Assembly: GCA_963575745.1 (NCBI GenBank)
Contig: CAUYUJ010005747.1
Span: forward strand, 1 to 27,500
Reading direction: 5' to 3'
DNA: 27,500 bases
Origin: Prorocentrum cordatum
Lineage: Eukaryota > Sar > Dinophyceae > Prorocentrales > Prorocentraceae
Shown piece by piece: positions 9,242 through 18,899 of the stretch. Position numbers and translations under genes: made by a program. Below the pieces are notes generated by a model that was not told the origin of the DNA, searched no databases, and was given only the letters and a program-made list of their open reading frames with translations. The stretch's first letter is position 1. The number at the start of each line of letters is the position of its first letter.

Positions 9242-9450
9242 AGGCCTTGTTCTAGATGGGGTCCCCGTAGATGGTGTCGGAGGACCGCACCGAATCGCAC
9301 ATGCATCGCCGCTGCATCGGAGATGCATCCGCGACGTCGGCGGTATACCGGCGACGCCGGCGCGGAGAACATCGGTCTCCACACCGAGCCGCATCGCCGA
9401 TGCGGCACGAACCTCCGACCCCATCTACTCGGACCCCACATGGGAGGCCT
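9242..9450. mobile_element. Inverted-repeat element, about 209 bp, arms about 40 bp
   Basis: The left arm 9242-9283 starts AGGCC and contains GGGGTCCCCGTAGATGG and GTCGGAGG. The right arm 9412-9450 has CCTCCGACCCCATCTAC and GGACCCCACATG and ends GGCCT. The arms are complementary at most positions with a few mismatches and a small indel. The interior has repeated GATGCATC, GACGTCGGCGG and CGGCGACGCCGG palindromic runs. It has no coding capacity. It fits a MITE-like or foldback element. Confidence 0.65.
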
Positions 9451-10620
9451 GGATAGCATGCTCCCGCTGTTCAGCCGTGGCTTAGATGAAAATGTTCGCT
9501 CTTGGGCTTCAGAAAGCGCAGCTACCAGACCAATGGCCTAAATCGTTTAGCATCATTGACGGCAGGGAACAAGCGAAGAACACACAATAACACAGGGAGG
9601 GAAGAACGGACTAGGCGGATATCATTGAGAGGCAGCGAGGCTGGCACTCCTCCTGCACGGTGCCCTAGAACACAAACACATGGCGAGATGTCCATAACCT
9701 GTAAGAAAATATTGGCAAGTGAAGTTGCCATGTAGAACAGTATGATACGTGGAGCTGTAGCGCAACATTGTATAGCAGACCATGTCATTGTATGATATTT
9801 CCGGACAGCTCCTGAGAGAGCTATTACAAAAGAAACCAGCAGCAAGGCTTGGCCAGCTTCGTCTCCACGGCTGCTGGTCAGGCATCCTCGCAGCGTTTTG
9901 ATGGAGCTTCTACCTGGCCCCAGTCAGCGCCGTCCTACTCATTCCCAACACGCGGGCCGCAAGCGTTTGCGATTAGTTCGTATGCAGCGCCTAGGTAGCT
10001 CCTGGGCAGCGCGTCAAAGCATCTTTCGCGCGACTGGGCAGCTCCGCCAAGCGTTGATTGAGCGCCTAGGCAGCCCACAAACGTCGCTTGCACGCTTCTC
10101 GGCACGCGTAGTCGTTTCACGCCTCTCGGGCATGCTGGCAAACTCTGTTCCGACCGTCCGCGAACCACTTGCCCAGCGTTTCGAAAACCGCCAAGCACGC
10201 CTCAAAGCCGCGGAATGCGCCGCCAGAGGCAACAGGTTGCGGCTCGGTGGTCGAAACGCCGGCAATGGCCCAGGGAGGCAGACCCGAATCCAAGAGCGGG
10301 TCCGCGTCCTAGGGGCGGAGACCCCCGATACGCGGCCACGGAACGAAGACAACCGTGGATCGTGGGCAAAGGGCCAAAGTCGCCAACCGACTGCTCAATA
10401 ACTGGACTCATATACTATGATGCATACTGTATGTGACGCTTGCCATTTTATATACATATACGTAAGCATATAAACCAAAATACGATGCATAGTTGCGTTC
10501 ATCATGAGAACTTGCACAGCCAGAATCATGTCCGAAAACACCTGTTCAGAACCATCCACATCTTGATTGGAATGCATGGAAATTGTGCATTTCTTAATTT
10601 TTAATTGTCTGGAATGTCTG
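9451..10620. other. Unassigned, partly AT-richer region
   Basis: The stretch 9480-9900 and 10400-10620 is AT-richer than its surroundings. Near 10608-10632 a TCTGGAAT motif is repeated three times. No RNA gene or known protein is apparent. Confidence 0.4.
9898..10401 (+). CDS. Hypothetical 167-codon ORF, doubtful
   Basis: The open frame starts MMELLPGPSQRR and is rich in Arg, Ala and Gln. I recognise no domain, and overlapping frames on the minus strand are almost as long, so it may be a chance ORF in GC-rich DNA. A motif AGCGCCTAGG(T/C)AGC occurs twice within it (near 9988 and 10061), suggesting degenerate repeat origin rather than a gene. Confidence 0.15.
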   Translation: MMELLPGPSQRRPTHSQHAGRKRLRLVRMQRLGSSWAARQSIFRATGQLRQALIERLGSPQTSLARFSARVVVSRLSGMLANSVPTVREPLAQRFENRQARLKAAECAARGNRLRLGGRNAGNGPGRQTRIQERVRVLGAETPDTRPRNEDNRGSWAKGQSRQPTAQ

Positions 10621-10833
10621 GAATTTCTGGAATGTGTTGCACCGCGCACGGGTTGCAGAGGTTGCAAAACGTGCACAAGACCAACAATTCCAGAAGTTCC
10701 TCAAATTTGGATATATAATGATTGAAGTCACGGATGTTCGAGGTGTCTGGAAGCTCCAGGAATCCTGAAATCCAGAACTCTCTCCAGAAGAGTGGCGCCG
10801 GCCCAGACCTGCAATGCAAACATGGACACGAAC

Positions 10834-11147
10834 GATGCCCAACAACAAACGTGGTCCAAAACCGGCAGCGGTCGCTGTTGTGCACGAGGCGCTTTTTGGG
10901 CCAAAACGCCCGCGGCAACGCCGACAACGAGTCCAGCTCAACATGGACAAAAATTGGTACGCCCGACATGGGTACGGAAGAAATGGGCACGATGCCCAAC
11001 AACACATGTTGCCGAAAACCGAAAGCGGCCGCTGCTGGGCAGGTGCGTTTCTGCCTCAATGGACACCGCCCGCAGCGGCACCGACAACGAGTCCCGTTCA
11101 GAGTGAACAAGAACTGCTGTCGGTTTTCGTATCCATTCTTCCCGCAC
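10834..11147 (+). repeat. Diverged tandem repeat, unit about 157 bp, two units
   Basis: Units 10834-10990 and 10991-about 11147 both start GATGCCCAACAACA and share AAAACCG, AGCGG(T/C)CGCTG, the CCGACAACGAGTCC block and following ACAA(A/G)AA. An AACTGCTGTCGG motif recurs at about 11112 and 11169, hinting at a third partial unit. Confidence 0.75.
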
Positions 11148-11572
11148 CCATTTCAACCGTACATAAAGAACTGCTGTCGGCTGTCGGCCCTCGTCCCCAT
11201 TCTTTCTGTACGGCAGGTTCGTGCCGTGCCGACTTCGGCGTTGGTTTTTGACACCGCGGAGATCGTTCAACCTTTCACGATCGGCCGTTTCCGAAACGTC
11301 AGATCGCTCAACATCGACCGATTCAACGTCGCCAGCGGCGCTCGACGTTGAAAGTCGGTGGCGGGATTGCCGTCAATCGACGCGACGCGAGCCTACCGTG
11401 CCCGTGTCGGTCGTACCGATCCAGGGCCGTCCTTGGGCCTCGCTTCATGGTGGGCGATGGATGGGAGGGACACAAGGTGCCCTTTTCGGGTCCTAACGGT
11501 CCTCTCCTTGGGGCCCTAAAGGGCACCAGTAGAGGCCCTGAAGAGCCCCTTCTCTACAACCCCCCAACAGTG
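11148..11572. other. Unassigned non-coding stretch
   Basis: It contains CGATCGGCCG/ACGTCAGATCG-type short palindromes and the first copy of a 28-bp direct repeat (11383-11410). No protein is recognised. Confidence 0.35.
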
Positions 11573-11785
11573 CGAAGGGGCGGGCCTTCTCAAAGGCTCG
11601 AAAGTCCCAAGCCTTCTGCCAGATTTCCTAAGCCTCCCCCGAAGCCAAGGACCAAGGACAACTTCTCAGAAGGCGCGAGGGCGTCCGAGAAGCCCCGCCG
11701 CCGTCTGAGTGGGCTTTGTCCTTCTCACTTCCTCCCCTCGCTCGCCGCCAGTCGACACGACGCGAGCCTACCGTACCAGTGTCGG
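11383..11785 (+). repeat. Direct repeat pair around CGACGCGAGCCTACCGT
   Basis: Positions 11383-11410 and 11758-11785 match at 26 of 28 bases (CGACGCGAGCCTACCGT followed by a GTGTCGG end). The second copy lies at the end of the dispersed repeat 11573-11755. Confidence 0.8.
11573..11755 (+). repeat. Dispersed repeat family 3, copy 1
   Basis: The series GGGGCGGGCCTTCTCAAAGG, AGTCCCAAG, CTTCTCAGAAGG, CCGCCGTCTGAG and TCACTTCCTCCCCTCGCTCG recurs in the same order and orientation at 24239-24351, with different spacing. This indicates a dispersed repeat, probably a non-autonomous element. Confidence 0.7.
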
Positions 11786-12010
11786 CAGGGGATCCCAGAA
11801 TCGAATCGAGAAGTCGAATCGGCGATCGAAATTAATCGGATCGGCGGAAATCGACAGCCGAATCGGGAGAAGTCGAATCGGCAGAAATCGGCAGACTAGG
11901 AGGCCTCCATTGACAAATCGGAATCCACATCGGACTCCGAAGACGAATCCATGTGGAATCCGAAGCCCTCGAAATCGAATCGAATCGAATCGGAGGAATC
12001 GAACGGAGCC
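11786..12010 (+). repeat. GAATCG/ATCGG-rich degenerate repeat
   Basis: GAATCG and ATCGGC motifs occur many times (for example GAAGTCGAATCGGCAGAAAT), giving a short irregular periodicity. No protein is assigned. Confidence 0.7.
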
Positions 12011-12163
12011 CTGTGCCAGTCGTGCAGCCAGCCCGTATCATAAGGATTCGCGATAGGGATGCAAGGGCCTTGGACACCCATCTCGAAGCTTCTCGAGCGA
12101 GGCGCGGCAAACGAAGGTGGCCAAGGATGGACCGGGGAGGCCAAGGTGCAAGGGTCGAGGGCG

Positions 12164-12337
12164 CGCAAACATGGATTAGCGATCCATGGATTTGGCGCGC
12201 GGACGCCAAATCCATGGATCGGGGGAGGTGCCCTCTCCCAAATGCGGCCATTGCCGCCTCGCTCGGCGGCGGACATCGGCGACATCCGTGAAAACGGGAC
12301 CCGTCGCAAATCCGCGCCCCCTTGATCCATGTTTGCG
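12164..12337. mobile_element. Nested inverted-repeat element with inner perfect palindrome
   Basis: CGCAAACATGGAT at 12164-12176 is matched by its exact reverse complement at 12325-12337. Inside, 12180-12197 and 12204-12221 form a perfect 18-bp stem (CGATCCATGGATTTGGCG) around the loop CGCGGA. The outer size of 174 bp is in the range of the other TIR elements here. No coding capacity. Confidence 0.55.
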
Positions 12338-12352
12338 ATCATCTGAAACTGT

Positions 12353-12645
12353 ACCCTTGGGAAGGTTGCCCATCCATATTATGTGGTAAGAGGAACGAAA
12401 CAAAACCGCAGAACCACAAACTTTTGGCGCTCCGCGCGGATTTCTTGGATTCGCGGTGGATCCCCTCCCTGGCACGCGGCGCGCGCCAAGGGCGGCGCCG
12501 CAGGCACCAACGGGGGGGGCCCCAGCGCGGATCCGGGAAACCCGCGCGGAGCGCCAAAAGATTATGTTTATGTCGGTACTCTTCTTTGAGAGGAGGCAAG
12601 GATGCAAGGGAACCCTTGGGAGGGTTGCCCATTCTTACTGTGCGG
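12353..12645 (+). repeat. Direct repeat pair flanking TIR element family 2 copy 1
   Basis: Positions 12353-12386 and 12612-12645 both begin ACCCTTGGGA and continue GGTTGCCCAT, matching at about 28 of 34 bases. They lie on either side of the TIR element 12421-12574. Confidence 0.7.
12421..12574. mobile_element. TIR element family 2, copy 1
   Basis: CTTTTGGCGCTCCGCGCGG at 12421-12439 is the exact reverse complement of 12542-12560, and weaker complementarity continues inward (GGATTTCTTGGAT against ATCCGGGAAACCC). The middle has GGCGCGCGCCAAGGGCGGC. The right side continues ATTATGTTTATGTC to 12574, a 14-mer found in inverted orientation at the left end of copy 2 (about 23621-23634). No coding capacity. 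Confidence 0.8.
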
Positions 12646-13059
12646 GTTGGCTGTACCAATCCGTGGCCATCCGCGACGGAGAGCCTTAAGGGCAAAGATA
12701 TGGGGGGGCTGGCATAAGGTTGGATTCACCGACCTGGAATCGGCGATGCGTCGCCGATAGATCGGCGATAAGCCCCCGATAGTGGATCCGCACCCTGCTG
12801 TGAAGGTTGGGGCTATCGGGCCCCCATCGGGGCCTCGACGACGCCACACGACAGCCCCCGAGACCTCGAAGACGGCCACAAGACAGCCCAACAGGGCCCC
12901 ACGACGGCCCCAAGGAGAGGAAAGCCAAGCCAGCCCGCTGTCCGCCGGCCTCCGCCGAGGAGCCCGTCGGTCTCGTCCGCCAGCGGCAGGGGCGGCGGCA
13001 CCGGCGCGGCGCTGCGGGGGGGCGGGGGGCGCGGATGCAGGTGGTCGCGTGCAGGGCCT
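12646..13059. other. Unassigned GC-rich stretch
   Basis: Near 12740-12785 ATCGGCGAT and GCGTCGCCGAT form short inverted repeats. Long overlapping open frames on both strands reflect GC content; none shows a domain. Confidence 0.35.
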
Positions 13060-13215
13060 CGTCTTCGTCGCCTCCCTCAATCCCTCCCTCTTTCCTTCCC
13101 TCGTCCCCCCTCTCTCTCCAGCCTTCCTCCTCCCTCCTCCCTCCTTCCTCCGCCCTCTCCCTCCTCCGGCCTCCCCTCTCTCCCTCCCCCTCTCCCCCCT
13201 GCCTCCTCCCATTTT
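13060..13215 (+). repeat. CCCTCC polypyrimidine tract
   Basis: About 150 bases dominated by CCCTCC/CTCC on the plus strand. The tract is preceded by GGGCCTCGTCTTCGTCGCC, which resembles the sequence before the tract at 23200. Confidence 0.85.
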
Positions 13216-13503
13216 TTCGGCAGGCCACTGGGCGCGCGCACCCGAAGCGTCAGCTGGGCCTGCGACTGCAGGCGGTGGAAGGCAGCGCCTCGCCGTCCGC
13301 TGGGACGGTCGAGGCCGCAAGGCAGGCGCCACAAAGACCGTGGCCGCAGCAGTGCGGCCGGGCACAGCGTTCCAAGATAGAGGAAGAGGACGAGGATGGA
13401 CAACCTAGGTACATGACGAAGACACAGGGGAGACGAGCAGGATGATGGCGGCGCCGTCGAGGATGGCGCTGTCGCCAGGAGGGCGTGGCCAGACAGGTCA
13501 GGC
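13216..13503. other. Unassigned GC-rich stretch
   Basis: I see no repeats and no recognisable protein in this short spacer. Confidence 0.3.
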
Positions 13504-14046
13504 TGCCTAATCCCTGGGGAGGGGCGGCTGGGAAGTGCTAGCGGGGTATTTCACCCACCTGCACCCCCTTGTGCCCCCAGCCACCCCGCACCCCAGGACA
13601 GCACGCCACGTTCCCTCCTCAGCGGGGACCGTAGCCAGAACAAAAAAGTCGAGCAAATTCCCGAACTCGACCTGGCCTCTAGAACGCCGTGGAATACTCA
13701 GGGGAATGTCGGTCCATGGTGCCTGGAAACCGCACCCCTGAGGCATGTGGTCGAGCTCGGGCAGCGCGCGGGAGATAGAGAGAAGAGGGCAAATAAGCTC
13801 GTCCAATAGTAAGTGCGGGGGACATCGGGCGAGAACACGGAGGGATTGCACGTCGAGGGCGGCCTGTCGCTCTGCACCCTCGCACACACCGTCACCTCAA
13901 GCAACAGGGCGCGGCGAAGCTGAGCGCAGTGCCTAGCATACCTGGGAGGGGGGCGGCTGGGAGGTACTAGCGAAGTATGTCACCCGCCTGAACCCCCCTG
14001 TACCCCCAGCCACCCCGCGTCCTAGGACAGCGCGCCACGCTCCCTC
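13504..14046 (+). repeat. Paired direct repeat, about 115 bp each, 426 bp apart
   Basis: Copy 1 at 13504-13617 and copy 2 at 13930-14046 share TGCCTA, CTGGG(G)AGGGG, GCGGCTGGGA, GGTATTTCACCC/AGTATGTCACCC, CCCAGCCACCCCGC and ACAGC(A/G)CGCCACG. Identity is roughly 80-85% by eye. The second copy ends just downstream (in LINE sense) of the LINE 3' end. Confidence 0.85.
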
Positions 14047-14086
14047 GGTCCGTGTCATCCACCTGACCTGCACGCCTCTCCCCGTG

Positions 14087-15202
14087 CTAAGGGTCCGATC
14101 CATGCAGGACGGCCCTCGCCAGTGCGCGGTTCATGGCCAGAGGCCAGCGGGCGGCCGAGCCAGCTGCGCCTGCTCCAAGTCTATGGGCGGCCAGGCGGCC
14201 ACCGTAGGCAAGACTTTTAACCTCGCTGCACGGTTGAATATGCCATTCTATCCATGAAAGAGAAGCGCCCTTGCCACACCTCGCAGTGGCATGCGCTGCT
14301 CGAGCGGGCCGCATGCAAGCCCACGCGCGGTCCAAGCAAAAAAGCCAGCTGAGTATAAACGCCTGTCTCACATTGAAAACACAAGGCACTCCCGAAAGGC
14401 CTGACATCTCGAAGATCGTTCACTACACCTGCGATACAAAAACTGTCACGCTTCACTCCGTCGCGCTCCTCAGACGGCAACTGCAGTTTTCCAAGAGGGC
14501 AACCCGAATCACAAAGTATCACATTCGGCACGCCACCAACGCCACTGAAGCACTTCGGGTGCCAGGGAAGCTGTAGTTCCAGAGTAACTACAAAAACCTG
14601 CCCACTCAACATATCATCGATCAAATGAACGAGCTTCTCGGTGGTCCCAAATCTGCGAACCGCTCCGTCCAACTCCAATCTCGTCATTGTTGTCTGCTTT
14701 CGCCGTAGCAGTTGCATCCAACCTCCCGGATCGCCAGGATGAGAAGGTGCCGCGCCCAAATTGTAGAAGGTCGGGTTGGTGGAAAGCCCATATTTCTTCC
14801 TAGACAACACGCCTGCGCTGGTTCAACAACCAGCCGCACTTCAGGAGGGACAGGGGGGTGGAAAGGATATCCGCGAAAGCCCCAGTGATCGTCGCGTTGA
14901 GCATGCTTGGTCATCTGGCGGTAGCTATGCCCTGTCCTCACCAGACGTCGTTCACGCTGGAGATCATCCTGTCGAAGCGCTCCAGCCTCCACCATCGTGA
15001 ACGGACTGTCGTTCTCGATCAACCAATTAATGCAAGTGCTACCTGGGCGCCTGAGATGTCGCAAAAGATTTAATCGGTCACCAAGTGCACCATGCACCAC
15101 GCTGGGAACGTACCTCGCGCAATCAGCTGAGCGGCGTCGATCGGGTCGTGCATGGTAGCGCGGTGTCTCCAGGCGCCTTTCGGCTCGAAGTGGGCTCTGC
15201 AC
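14087..15202 (-). pseudogene. LINE C-terminal region with zinc-finger-like cysteines and histidines
   Basis: Read leftward, the region after RT falls into overlapping frames. One encodes SFCIAGVVNDLRDVRPFG, then ALCFQCETGVYTQLAFLLG and GLHAARSSSACHCEVWQGRF, followed in a shifted frame by EWHIQPCSEVKSLAYGGRL. The pattern C-x2-C ... H ... C ... H-x4-C resembles the tandem zinc fingers that end many LINE ORF2 proteins and are thought to bind nucleic acid. Some finger positions look altered. Stop codons and frame changes between 15200 and 14800 show decay. The frame ends at 14087. Confidence 0.55.
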
Positions 15203-15271
15203 TCATGTCGCGCACGGCGCGTGGCCTCCTCATCCAACGCGCGCACATGCCCAATCCATGATTGCAACGTA

Positions 15272-15283
15272 CCCCCCCCCCCC
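15272..15283. repeat. Homopolymer run, 12 C
   Basis: This is a G run in the LINE sense strand and lies at a frame break in the C-terminal region. Confidence 0.95.
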
Positions 15284-15698
15284 ACCGCGCACAGAAACTT
15301 ATCCCGCGCCAACTGTATATGTCGCCGAATTCTAGGACCATCGGCCCGCGCAAACTCTTACCGCCGCCTCAACGACCAGGGCGCCCGAAGAAGGGGTCAT
15401 CATCAAACCTGCTGAGCCACGCCAAATCTTACTGCAACAGCGCGATCCACGAACCATGCTCCCCAGCTACATGATCGCGCAAGACGAAGAGCGCAGCGGG
15501 GGCGTTCACGAAAAGCTTGCTGCAGTACACAAGCCGGCGCCTTCGAAGAACCAGAACAAGTGGCAGCCGACGGGCAGCAACCAACACCTCCAAATCCGAA
15601 TAGTGGCAATCAGATCCTTGATGGCGGGCGCGCCCCTGCACAATGCGATGCGAGTATATCCTGGGGCCCTCAAGCTTTTTGAGCCGGATGTTCGAACG

Positions 15699-15714
15699 CC
15701 CCCCCCCCCCCCCC
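15699..15714. repeat. Homopolymer run, 16 C
   Basis: This is a G run in the LINE sense strand just after the RT thumb, encoding glycine in whichever frame is read. Confidence 0.95.
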
Positions 15715-16567
15715 ACGCGTCTCGACCTGGTAGAAAAGGTGAACATTGGCCAGGACGTCCGCGAGACAAATGCGCGACAGCCGATGAAACGTCGCCGCCA
15801 TGCGCCTGATTGGTTCGAAAGATAACCGCTGATGATGCATTGGCCAGGACGTCCGCGAGACAAATGCGCGAAGGAAGTGGCAGCCGATGAAACGTCGCCG
15901 CCATGCGCCTGATTGGTTCGAAAGATAACCGCTGATGATGCGTAGCCCGCGCGATCCGTGGTGCTAGGCCCCCCAAAGAAGCATCTAAGCACGCCCCCAG
16001 ATATTGGTACTCAGGGGCAGCGTGATCTCGTGCGCTCCACAAGGGGAAAGGAGAACAAGGACGGGTGACTGCTCGAGATTCTGAACTAGTTTCTGACGCT
16101 GCTGGCCCCCAGGAGTCAAAATAATGCCACTCTTGTTCTTCCTGTAGTTGACCCGAAATCCGTGACGCAACATCGCTTCGTGCATAATGTCAGCCATGCC
16201 CCCAGCTACTTCTAGGGCATCGTCGTCGGGATCAGGAGGCTGCAAGAACAAGGCGCCATCGACAAAATACACATCCATCAACGCAGGTGCATCAAGGCCG
16301 ACTCATATGTCTTGCTGGGCGGTGGCTAGTCTCAGCGGTAGCTCCCGACCAAGGCGAACCAGCTTGTCGCGAATGTCTCGCAAAGGGCGGCTGAAGGCAA
16401 CATTGAATAGCATCCGCAAGAGAGGATCCGGGCCGAGAGCCTCTCCGTGATCGGGCGAACACCGCGCAACAAGGAATGCCCAAATGTGCACCGCGGTGTC
16501 CTTCAATGAGCAAAGCCACCATGTGAAGAGACGCGTCGAACTCCCCCAATGCAGCTGGACTCAACAC
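15700..16567 (-). pseudogene. LINE RT, palm motif C and thumb region
   Basis: One frame (16281 leftward) begins MMDVYFVDGALFLQPPDPDDDALEV-type sequence and continues ADIMHEAMLRHGFRVNYRKN with KSGIIL. This fits RT motif C plus motif D (G-F-x-x-N-x-x-K-x). The expected F-x-D-D is F-V-D-G: the codon at 16255-16257 reads GGC in sense, so the second catalytic Asp is lost. A second frame then gives EYQYLGACLDASLGG, the conserved Y-L-G motif after motif D. A short frame upstream (16567 leftward) covers the segment between motifs A and C. The piece is broken by frame changes and by the tandem duplication at 15744-15940. Confidence 0.75.
15744..15940 (-). repeat. Tandem duplication of about 94/103 bp inside the LINE
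   Basis: 15744-15837 and 15838-15940 are identical except that the second contains nine extra bases (AGGAAGTGG) after ATGCGCGA. The repeat lies in the RT-to-tail region and would duplicate about 31-34 residues, including SAVIFRTNQAHGGDVSS in one frame. Confidence 0.95.
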
Positions 16568-17313
16568 GATGGAAGACAGCCATCAGCGTCGCCGATCCTA
16601 GGTAAAGTCAAAGTCCTGACCGCTGTGCAAAAAGCCGCGACCAAATCTACGAAGGAGGGAATTACCGCCCGTCCTTGTGCTCGTGAGCATTGTATGTAGG
16701 ACGTCGCCATGTGTACCAAAGTCGAAGGTCCCCAGGCCCCGCGGTCCCCGCATTGGGCGCCGTGCAACAAGACGTTCATGTATGCGCTCGGCTGGGCCCT
16801 CAAAAACTTGCGCCAGCTTTTGCTTACCGTGTTGTTCAGCAAGATAGATCTATAAAAGAACTCAGGGCCCTGGTAGTCGCCAGTGCCCTTGGATATGGGA
16901 AATACGATGCCGTGCTGCCGTGCGAAGGGCTCTTGTTGGTGGATCGCAACTTTGTCAATAATAAATGCAGAATGCCTGCCCAGAGAAGCCGGTGACGCCC
17001 TCAACAGGCCGCCTCCGATGCCATCGATGCCAGCAGCACGCCCCCTCTTGGCCAAGGAAAAGAGTTTCGCCGCAGCAGAATGGTGAAGTAGATATTCAGG
17101 TTCGACCGCAACAGGGCCCCCCAAGTGAAGCAGGCGGTTGCTGTACTTATCGGTAATGTCGTTCCCAAGCATGATCTCGGCATCCTCAGCCCTCCTCATC
17201 CTTGGAGAGAAGCTCGACCTCCATGAAGTCCGCCTCCTTAGCCGACCCTGCAAAATTACGATCAACACTGCGTAAGATCGGGCATCGTCCAGTTTTTCCA
17301 GCACGGCCACCAT
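16561..17313 (-). pseudogene. LINE RT N-terminal half (motifs 0 to A)
   Basis: The 250-codon frame includes KRGRAAGIDGIGGGLLRASP, which matches the LINE RT segment A-x-G-x-D-x-hydrophobic, then FPISKGTGD and FRSILL-like FFYRSILLNN, the K-x-x-x ... R-x-I motif. RT motif A follows as VIPSFVDLVAAFCTAVR with the catalytic Asp near 16664. This half of the palm therefore keeps its Asp. The protein would copy element RNA at the nicked target in the nucleus. The frame stops at 16561 before motif B. Confidence 0.8.
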
Positions 17314-17804
17314 AGCGAAACATAACTTTGAGTAGCCGCCATGCGCCGTGACTGTCGCCTCGTAGTGCGCACTCCTCCATCTGCCTCCCCAAATTGCCCA
17401 GGTGACGCGCGCGGTCGCGTAACCGCCCTCCTCACTGTGCGAGAGGTCAAAATGAAGAATGCGTCCAACTCCTTCGGAAACTCCTCCGCAGCGAGGCTTC
17501 CACTACGGATGCAGTCGCACGCCATCCTGAGTCTAGTGGCCGCGTTGCCCCAACCAACATCAGAAGGCGGATTGAGGAGACAATCCTTGGTGCGATTGAT
17601 CAAGTCCTTCCGAAGGGGCCGGTGAGCCGCGCGACGAGGAGGCCATCTCCGCGCTCCAGAGACGTATTTCGTCGAGCGCACAAATTCCATTATAGTACGA
17701 CCGGCGTAACCTCGATCTGAACTCAAACAATCCCTGGAGACGCATGCTGAGGCCGCAGATCTGATCAACGCGTTGGTAGCCTCCAACTGGTCGTTCATAT
17801 CCAT
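17262..17804 (-). pseudogene. LINE linker between endonuclease and RT
   Basis: A 180-codon frame between the endonuclease and RT domains, with no motif beyond a helical, Arg-rich character (for example LRMACDCIRSGSLAAEEFPK). In other LINEs this linker is poorly conserved. It overlaps the start of the RT frame, so a frameshift lies near 17300. Confidence 0.45.
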
Positions 17805-17995
17805 CGTCCATTATGGGAGCACCGATCCCGCCATGATCTGCTCAAAAATGCGAGTCTGGCCCGAATCCCGACGCATGTTTCGGACCAGAACTAAAGCACT
17901 TCTCATCCGAGGTGGGGCTTTCGAAGTCGTCGACTTCACCTCTGCAACAACTGGGTAGTGGTCCTCGCCATCCAAGAATCTGTCCAAAGTGTAGT

Positions 17996-18720
17996 CTACC
18001 CACAGTGTGCCTTGACTGCGTCGTGGTACTCGGGGTTCGCGGGGATGTAGTCTAACCGGCTAAGGCCCTGGGCAATACTAACGTACGCGCGCTCATGAAA
18101 TGCATTCTCGATAAAGAGGTCACGGGAGCAACCGCGCCTTCTCAAACGCGTCCCAGGCCCGTCATCATTGTCGGCGCTGCAGTAGCTGGGGTGGTAGCAT
18201 CCAACGCTGCAGCCATACAGCTCGCCAGGTGCAGGGTTCATTCGAAACGTTGCGTTCGCGTCGCCAAATTCGAGCGTGGGCGGCCATCTTGAAAATAAAG
18301 AGCTCCAAGTGATCCCACAACAACGTGTTTCTGATGCGAAACGTGGGTCGCATATGCACACTCGCCCGCGCCAAAATTTGCAATGCGTGGCGCCAATGCA
18401 CGCGGGTCCTGGCGCAGAGTTCTGACATCGCCCTTCTTGAAATAGTTGCCCCCTGAAGGTCCATAACCATATGGTGGCTCCAGTCTCACCACTAATGTAG
18501 TGCCAGAAACGTGACCTCGCCCTGAACGCAATATCAGAGCCGTCGCGGATCGCCGGTTCAGCAGGGGACGGAGCCTCTTGGCACCCAACAATATGCAGCC
18601 CTGCCTTCTGGAATTGAAGTCGAAGATGCTGTCCGCGAGCCCGCTCTCCTGAATGCGGTGCCTCGCCTAGATGGGCCCTCTGTGCGTTGTAAGTGGCCAC
18701 TCTCGCCGCAAGAGTGCACT
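17996..18720 (-). pseudogene. LINE apurinic/apyrimidinic-type endonuclease domain
   Basis: Within a 383-codon frame the part from VATYNAQ (about 18690) onward fits the endonuclease-exonuclease-phosphatase fold. TYNAQ is the N-x-x strand, and LQFQKAGLHIVGCQEA carries the QE catalytic Glu. A glycine-rich SGETGATIWLW strand follows, then FGDANATFRM, the (G)D-x-N motif (D-A-N-A in place of D-F-N-x), and near the end LSRLDYIPAN, the S-R-x-D-Y motif. This domain nicks target DNA to prime reverse transcription. The region upstream of 18720 in the same frame is Arg/Ser-rich and probably reads the wrong frame for the RNase H end. Confidence 0.8.
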
Positions 18721-18899
18721 GAGTGGGGCCCCGTGTCTCCGCGCGAGGAATCGCATGCAGCGCTGCTGGCGCGGCTGACAAACGAATCCATCGCTCCCCA
18801 ACGGTGGAAAAGCAGCGCAATCTTGAAAACCTGGATCTCGATGCGGCGCCCAGCCCCGCCACTTGGACGGCCGTGGGACATCGACTCCAAGCGAGGGCA

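Noticed and set aside
9988-10090. Regular repeat with AGCGCCTAGG units
   Set aside because: Only two clear occurrences with poor similarity between them; not strong enough to call as an array.
12568-13445. Overlapping 200-265 codon ORFs on both strands
   Set aside because: Gly/Arg/Pro-rich frames in GC-rich DNA, with no domain and mutual overlap.
15800-15830. tRNA-like GGTTCGAAA segment
   Set aside because: No cloverleaf or acceptor stem can be built around it, and it lies in the duplicated LINE coding segment.
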